From: Parachlorella kessleri
Lineage: Eukaryota; Chlorophyta; Trebouxiophyceae; Chlorellales; Chlorellaceae
Direction of reading: 5' to 3'
NCBI GenBank assembly: GCA_001598975.1
Contig: BBXU01002855.1
Coordinates: forward strand, 1-19,103
Length of the DNA: 19,103 nucleotides
This document shows, one piece after another, positions 15,187 through 19,103 of this stretch. A program made the translations under genes and the position numbers. The number at the start of each line of letters is the position of its first letter. Position 1 is the stretch's first letter. A model generated the notes under the pieces. It did not search any database and was not told where the DNA came from. It worked only from the letters and a program-made list of their open reading frames with translations.

Positions 15187-16828
15187 CTGCATCCCTCACA
15201 CACCTTAGGCTGGCTTGGAAGCGTGCAACAAGCCCTAACCAGGACGACAGGACCGCGCAATTTGTCGCCATTGAACATAAGCACAGACTGTCTGCATGTT
15301 TTGAGCGGACTCATAGCGATGTCAAAGCCTGCTGCTCCCGACTGCACCACCGTCCCTCGTGTCACCACGCATGAGATATCACAACCTTAAAGCCGAGGAC
15401 ATAAGCAATGCCCATGTGGCGGCACCCTGTTAGGCTTTCTTTGACAGGCACCCCAAGCACATACCTGTGATGCTGCCAGCATGTCTTCGACTGCCAGAAG
15501 GACAATTCGGACATCATCAACGTCGTGCCACTCCCGCCGTTTGCTTTGAGGGTCAGCGCGGTAACGCCTGCAGGTCAGCCTGAGGGACTGGGTGGGGACG
15601 AGGGAGGGGAGGGAGGCGGGGATGGTCTTTTATTTTGGTGGTGGGTGGGGGGGGGGGGGTTGTCTGCAGCTCACAGTGTGGTGGTAGCTTGAGCATCGTC
15701 CCCGTCTGTGCACAACATTGTCAAGGCATCCTGGCGTGGGAGGCTGACAACGGGAGCTCACCGCAGCTGGAGGTGCACTAGTCGCTCAACTACAGGGGCG
15801 AATCGCGAGCGCCAGGTGCGCAGGATGCGCCACTGCCGCTGAGTATCCCCGGCGATAGCTCTGCATCTCTCGGCTGCAGACTTTCTGGTCATCCCCACCT
15901 GCAGGGTGGGTTGCCACATACTCAATGCGGTTGTGCAGGACCGCACAACGCCGGATAGATTTAAGATCAGAGCAGCACATGCGCAGCTGTGAACACAGTC
16001 TGAGCACCGCGTGGACGGGCTGCAGCCGGTATGTCGCAGCACCACCCTGAATACCAAGTATAGTGGGCCGAGCATGGCCCAGCAGCCTGCCACCGTCACC
16101 AGCAGCAGCATCCCACAGCGTAGCCTACATTTGGCCATATGGATCTCAGCTGACAGGTCATCTGCAGCCACGCCTGCACCTATAGTAATGTAATTACCTT
16201 GTAGTGGGGCTCTGGCACCCCGTCTGTGCTCAGTCGCTGCAAAAGGTACAGGGTGCCCCACCCGACTTTGCCGCGGGTCTTCTTGAGCTCTTTCCTCACT
16301 TCCCACATCTGGCATGCCACCTGAGCAGTGTGGCCAGTGATGCGCAGCGCCCATGGGTGCTCCAAGAAAGTTGCTTTGCTCCTGAGGTCTCTAACCCAGG
16401 ATGGCGGGTTGGTAGGGTTGTAGACAGCTGCCCCCACTGCGAAGTGGAAGTTCCGCTTCCTCCACTTAACGGTGAGCACAATTCCTTCTCGCTCTCGTGG
16501 TGGTCTGCCCCACCCTGCAGCCACACGCATACATGTAAGTCTTAGGGAGTCTGAACCCACTGATGCTTGTTAGACAGATGGTGGGGTCATCCGTGTGACC
16601 GGCCCGCTATAAGTGGTGTCAGGGTTGAGAGTGTTTAGACAGAGGTTTCAAGGTTCAATTTGCCTCACCACAGTACCCATTCAGAACTCGGTCGTCAGGA
16701 TAAGCTGTAGCACCTATCGGTCCAAGATACTTTGCAAGAGGCTCCTCTACCTCGTATGCAATGAGGGTGCAAGGGTCAAAACTCTGAGCCCCGCTGCTTG
16801 GCATACAGTTAACCACAACCGTCCTGCG
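14906..16828 (-). CDS. T5orf172/MUG113-type GIY-YIG superfamily protein (5' end unresolved)
   Basis: Exons in transcript order: 16828-16669, 16514-16198, 15898-15762, 15567-15465, then either 15291-15235 (stop TAG) or 15291-15240 plus 15186-14906 (stop TGA). All junctions match in phase. The joined protein carries the elements of a T5orf172 domain in order: GTLYLLQRL (first strand), PHYKVGMTRKSAAERCRAIA (the family's Y-K-x-G-x-T...ER motif), VVERLVHLQLRRYR (conserved Glu helix) and RREWHDV (the terminal REWF-like motif). Fungal members share the ERLVH and REWF signature. These domains have the GIY-YIG nuclease fold; activity in eukaryotic members is mostly unknown. The N-terminal part (TVVVNCMPSSGAQSFDPC, HFAVGAAVYNPTNPPSW) I do not recognise. 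Codons are less GC-biased than in PI4K (AGA, TGT, ATT, CAA), compatible with transfer or low expression. The family call is firm-ish, the ends are not. Confidence 0.72.
15465..15567 (-). CDS. T5orf172 gene, REW exon
   Basis: Reads RYRADPQSKRREWHDVDDVR then IVLLAVEDMLAASQ, starting in phase 2 after acceptor CTGCAG and ending at CAG|GTATGT. It supplies the C-terminal REWH motif that corresponds to REWF in the family. The acceptor is preceded by a very long pyrimidine tract. Confidence 0.78.
15572..15660 (-). other. Long pyrimidine tract before an acceptor, with a 13-base G run on the plus strand
   Basis: On the plus strand, positions 15647-15659 are all G, after GGTGGTGGGT. In the minus-strand transcript this is a C-rich tract followed by CT-rich sequence up to the acceptor at 15568. 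The G-rich strand could form a G-quadruplex in DNA. The run is also a likely spot for sequencing or assembly length errors. Confidence 0.7.
15762..16514 (-). CDS. T5orf172 gene, core-domain exons
   Basis: Exon 16514-16198 starts in phase 1 after acceptor GCTGCAG and reads through REREGIVLTVKWRKRNFHF to LSTDGVPEPHYK, ending at donor AAG|GTAATT. Exon 15898-15762 starts VGMTRKSAAERCR and ends HLQLR at donor CG|GTGAGC. The intron between them splits the Y-K-V-G-M-T motif after the Lys codon. Choosing the acceptor at 15899 is supported by phase 0 and by the motif it restores; the frame upstream of it contains unrelated sequence. Confidence 0.75.
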
Positions 16829-17748
16829 CTGCAGGTGCCTTCCCACCCTCCAATGGTGAGTAGCATGGCTGTTGCAGGAAGGGCGAGCAAGTAGGCGCCG
16901 GCCTAAAGGCATGCAGGGTGGCAGCATGTACAAGGTGAGTTCAGCTGCTGCGTGCAACCCACAAAATACAACCGAAGCAGGGGCCTGCCTAAAGGTGCGA
17001 GATGCAAGTCGGAGCAAACAAGAGGGCTAAATCACAATGTTCGGCCCTTCCAAGGCCTGACTCCTTGGTATCAAAACGTCGCCCGCACTTCATCCTTGCT
17101 TTCACAGGTACAAGTTCCACCCAGCTGTGTAGATAACCCCTCCGCCAGTGTCCAGCTGGCCCTCGGAGGCCCTCCAGCAGGCTGGCCCTCCAGCAGGGTA
17201 ACGCGCAAGCGCCGTGGGATCCCACCCGCTCCTGGCCTGATACTTTTGCCTAAGTTACTGTATGTACTAAGGGGTGCCACCCAGTACGGACAAGGTTCTG
17301 TACTAGGTAAGACCCTAGGTTAGACACTTCAGCCCTCAGAAGCTCAGGACACGCAGACCTGTCCGTGAGCTTCTCAGAATCCGATGCAAACTGGAACCTG
17401 ACACTGTAAGTCACGAGCCGAGTAAGAAGTAGTGGGTATTGACAGGCGCACGGTACCAAGTTGGTCACGGGGTGAGCCAGTACCTTGTTCCAGTAACCGA
17501 AGTTCTGCAAGGCCACAGTACTACAAACCAAACTTAAGTGACAACCTTGCCAACAGCCAAACCCCAGCTGCAGCTTCTTTTGCAGGTGGGGCAAGCGGGG
17601 AGGCTGTCGGGCTTGATGACGTGGCGGTACTAGCGTGATTAAGCTAGATTTCCACACGGCGTGGAAGAGGAAATAAAACCCAGATCGTCGTCCTTATCCT
17701 TCCATTGGGTTCCAACTCTTGCAAGCTCGGCTGAAGTGTTTGGCAGTC
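16829..17748. other. Region without a supportable gene; probable 5' part of the T5orf172 gene and divergent promoter
   Basis: Several medium open frames exist on both strands, but none shows family motifs or phase-matched splice sites that I can defend. The acceptor at 16829 shows that the T5orf172 transcript comes from further right, so at least one upstream exon (coding or not) should lie here. A short sequence with GCCTAAAGG is repeated at about 16901 and 16987. Composition is less GC-rich than the PI4K exons. Confidence 0.5.
17671..17678 (+). promoter_or_regulatory. A/T-rich TATA-like motif upstream of the PLAT-domain gene
   Basis: AAATAAAA sits 78 bases before the proposed ATG at 17749, a distance that fits a short 5' UTR. 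It stands out in GC-rich surroundings. No other promoter element is recognised. Confidence 0.3.
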
Positions 17749-17975
17749 ATGGTTCCACTCGCCGGAGAGGATCTGAGGGGTAGTGCCACCCCACACCACG
17801 GTGCTGCCCGCGTTGTGCCCCTTGTCAAGCCCAGTAGGCTGGTATCGAGCAACAGCGGGCTCCGGCGTGAAGCGAGGAGGACTCCAGTCGCCGAACTCCC
17901 CTCAAGGAACACCGCGCTGATCGTCAAGGCCACGGCCGCTGTGCCAACCACAACCAGTGCAGAAGGGCCCCCCAG
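17749..17975 (+). CDS. Candidate first exon of the PLAT-domain gene (transit peptide)
   Basis: ATG in GTCATGG context opens a frame rich in Arg, Ser, Pro and Ala, starting MVPLAGEDLRGSATPHHGAA. The donor CCCAG|GTCCGT leaves phase 2, exactly what exon 18600-18763 needs (AG + C gives Ser). It has three acidic residues near the start, unusual for a transit peptide. The 624-base intron 17976-18599 that follows shows no further exon I can support, and the opposite strand also has open frames here. Confidence 0.42.
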
Positions 17976-19058
17976 GTCCGTGACGGTCGCTAGGAACCCA
18001 GTTTGTGACAGAACAACCTGGCAGAGCGCATCATGGTGCAATACCGAACAACACGTTTTTGGGCGCCGTGCTTAGCGGACCGACAGTGCAGCAGTGTCAA
18101 AAGGTTGGACCCCGCTTGTGGCATGGCCTCCGCTAAGATGCCTGCAAGGGTTGGCAGTAGTCTACCCACTCTTGGAGCCATAGGCCAGGCTCACGCTTGG
18201 GTTTGGGCTGCAGCAAGTAGCACTGCTGGCATTGGCTGGCACCCCTGGTGCTCTGTGGCTAGCCCGAGGCATTCCCTGCACCAAGCTATAATCGTTACCA
18301 TGGTCCCCCTGCGGGAGGCGATAGGCACTACGCACATAGGCGCAGTGGCGAGCATTTGCTCGGCCGTGGCAGCTTGACGACCACCTATGCAGGCTTAGCT
18401 GCCACGTGACACAAGAGGCACATCTATGCCCCCTGGCCCTGTGCCGCGTACTCCACCCCATCACCAGTCAAGCTGACAAACCCTTCCAACACTGGTGTTC
18501 ACAGGCCTAGGCCGCAAGTGCAAACTGCATCAGTCAACAGCCGCCCACCTCATCCTTGCCTAACCTCGCTTGCCTTGCCTTGCCTCGCCCTGCGTGCAGC
18601 CTGAGCACTGCCTGGCAGGTGTCCGTCTCCTCCACTGCTGTCCTGGATGACGACGACCTGGCCGGCCGCAACCTGCTCATCACGGTGGTCGACCGCGCCA
18701 GCAATGCCCGCAGCGACCCCATCTCCCTGGACGGCTTGCCCTGGGACAAGCAGCCCAGTGAAGGTTGGTCTGGCTGGGAGGCACACGGCTTGGGATTGAT
18801 GTTGGTGTTGCGCAGCGCTGTGTCTTAAAGGCAGACCTTGGCAGCTCTGTCACTTGCCATCCGATTGACGAGAAGTGACGCTCCCTTGTCTGCATTTGCA
18901 GGTCGGGATGGGTATGCCCGGGGTTGGTCCAGGAAGGGAGAGCTCCAGCTGCCTCCGGGGGTGAAGACGCCGGGGGCGCTGCTGGTGCAGAAGCTGCCCA
19001 CGGCGGGCTCCAAGGACGGCAGGGCGCTGGACTACATCACCTCCCTCAAGCTCAAGGG
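17749..19058 (+). CDS. Probable lipoxygenase, 5' exons: transit peptide and PLAT/LH2 domain (cut by window edge)
   Basis: Lipoxygenases add O2 to polyunsaturated fatty acids; plant and algal forms often act in plastids. Exons: 17749-17975, 18600-18763 and 18902-19058, joined in phases 2, 1 and 2. Exon 1 is Ser/Arg/Ala-rich and ends its first part NTALIVKATAAVPTTT, like an algal chloroplast transit peptide with a cleavage site near VKA. Exons 2 and 3 read DDLAGRNLLITVVD, DGYARGWSRKGELQLPPGVK and TPGALLVQKLP, then LDYITSLKLKG. This follows the PLAT (LH2) beta-barrel of plant lipoxygenases, where LIGRTLLLELVSAE, FEVPxxFGxxGAILVxN and a final xLKxIxLxG strand appear in that order. The catalytic iron-binding domain would lie beyond the window. 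Other PLAT proteins are possible. Exon 1 is much less certain than exons 2-3. Confidence 0.65.
18551..18599 (+). repeat. CCTTG-type pentamer pyrimidine tract before the PLAT exon acceptor
   Basis: Repeated TTGCC/TCGCC pentamers (CTTGCCTAACCTCGCTTGCC and onward) lead directly into the acceptor GTGCAG at 18599. The tract contains CTAAC, a good branch-point match, about 40 bases before the acceptor. Confidence 0.6.
18600..19058 (+). CDS. PLAT/LH2 domain exons
   Basis: Exon 18600-18763 starts after TGCGTGCAG, codes TAWQVSVSSTAVLDDDDLAG and ends at GAAG|GTTGGT. Exon 18902-19058 starts after TTTGCAG, codes RDGYARGWSRKGELQLPPGV and ends at AAGGG|GTGAGT. The GC-rich third positions and strong splice sites mark both as true exons. 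The window ends 45 bases into the next intron, which starts with a GT-rich tract. Confidence 0.75.
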
Positions 19059-19103
19059 GTGAGTGTGGACATTTTCTTGGGATGTGTGTGTGTGGGGGTG
19101 GGG

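Noticed and set aside
15758..16354. A single 198-codon minus-strand gene
   Set aside because: Only its last part (15898-15762) fits the T5orf172 domain. The upstream half lies in the intron or is a shadow of exon 16514-16198 in another frame.
17694..18041. Minus-strand open frame with hydrophobic stretches (ALVVVGTAAVALTISAVF)
   Set aside because: It is antisense to the proposed transit-peptide exon. The plus-strand frame joins the PLAT exons in phase, while this one has no partner exon; the alternative is not fully excluded.
1..19103. Bacterial or phage defence system suggested by the GIY-YIG-like domain
   Set aside because: The domain is in an intron-containing nuclear gene between PI4K alpha and a lipoxygenase-like gene; no operon, integrase or other defence gene is present.

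Overview
This is nuclear DNA of a green alga. The genes are split into many short exons by introns of about 50 to 650 bases, the coding exons are GC-rich and Ala-rich, and the longest gene reads in order like the plant form of phosphatidylinositol 4-kinase alpha. There is no bacterial operon structure, CRISPR array, rRNA or tRNA that I can recognise. All gene models below were built by hand from splice signals and reading-frame phase. They agree with each other, but no transcript was available.

Layout. (1) Positions 1-13850, minus strand: the 5' three quarters of a PI4K type III alpha gene. I place 27 exons (26 introns), about 1,642 codons, with matching phase at every junction. The gene runs off the left edge before the catalytic domain. 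(2) 13851-14905: intergenic, with a possible TATA box and a small upstream ORF for PI4K. (3) 14906-16828, minus strand: a five- or six-exon gene coding for a T5orf172/MUG113-type domain of the GIY-YIG superfamily. Its 5' end is unresolved and two C-termini are possible. (4) 16829-17748: no gene I can support; probably the 5' part of the T5orf172 gene and a divergent promoter. (5) 17749-19103, plus strand: the first exons of a gene with a putative plastid transit peptide and a PLAT/LH2 domain, most likely a lipoxygenase, running off the right edge.

Functions. PI4K alpha makes PI4P at the plasma membrane or plastid envelope. Lipoxygenase oxygenates polyunsaturated fatty acids, usually in plastids. 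The T5orf172 domain is a nuclease-fold module of unknown role here. I see no evidence that the three form one system.

The most unusual signal is in the PI4K introns. At six exon-intron junctions, the exon edge together with its splice site has been copied in tandem into the neighbouring intron, leaving decayed 'ghost' boundaries. Three of the 26 PI4K introns also use GC donors with strong consensus. Two introns share a nearly identical 78-base element, and another carries a 38-base minisatellite.
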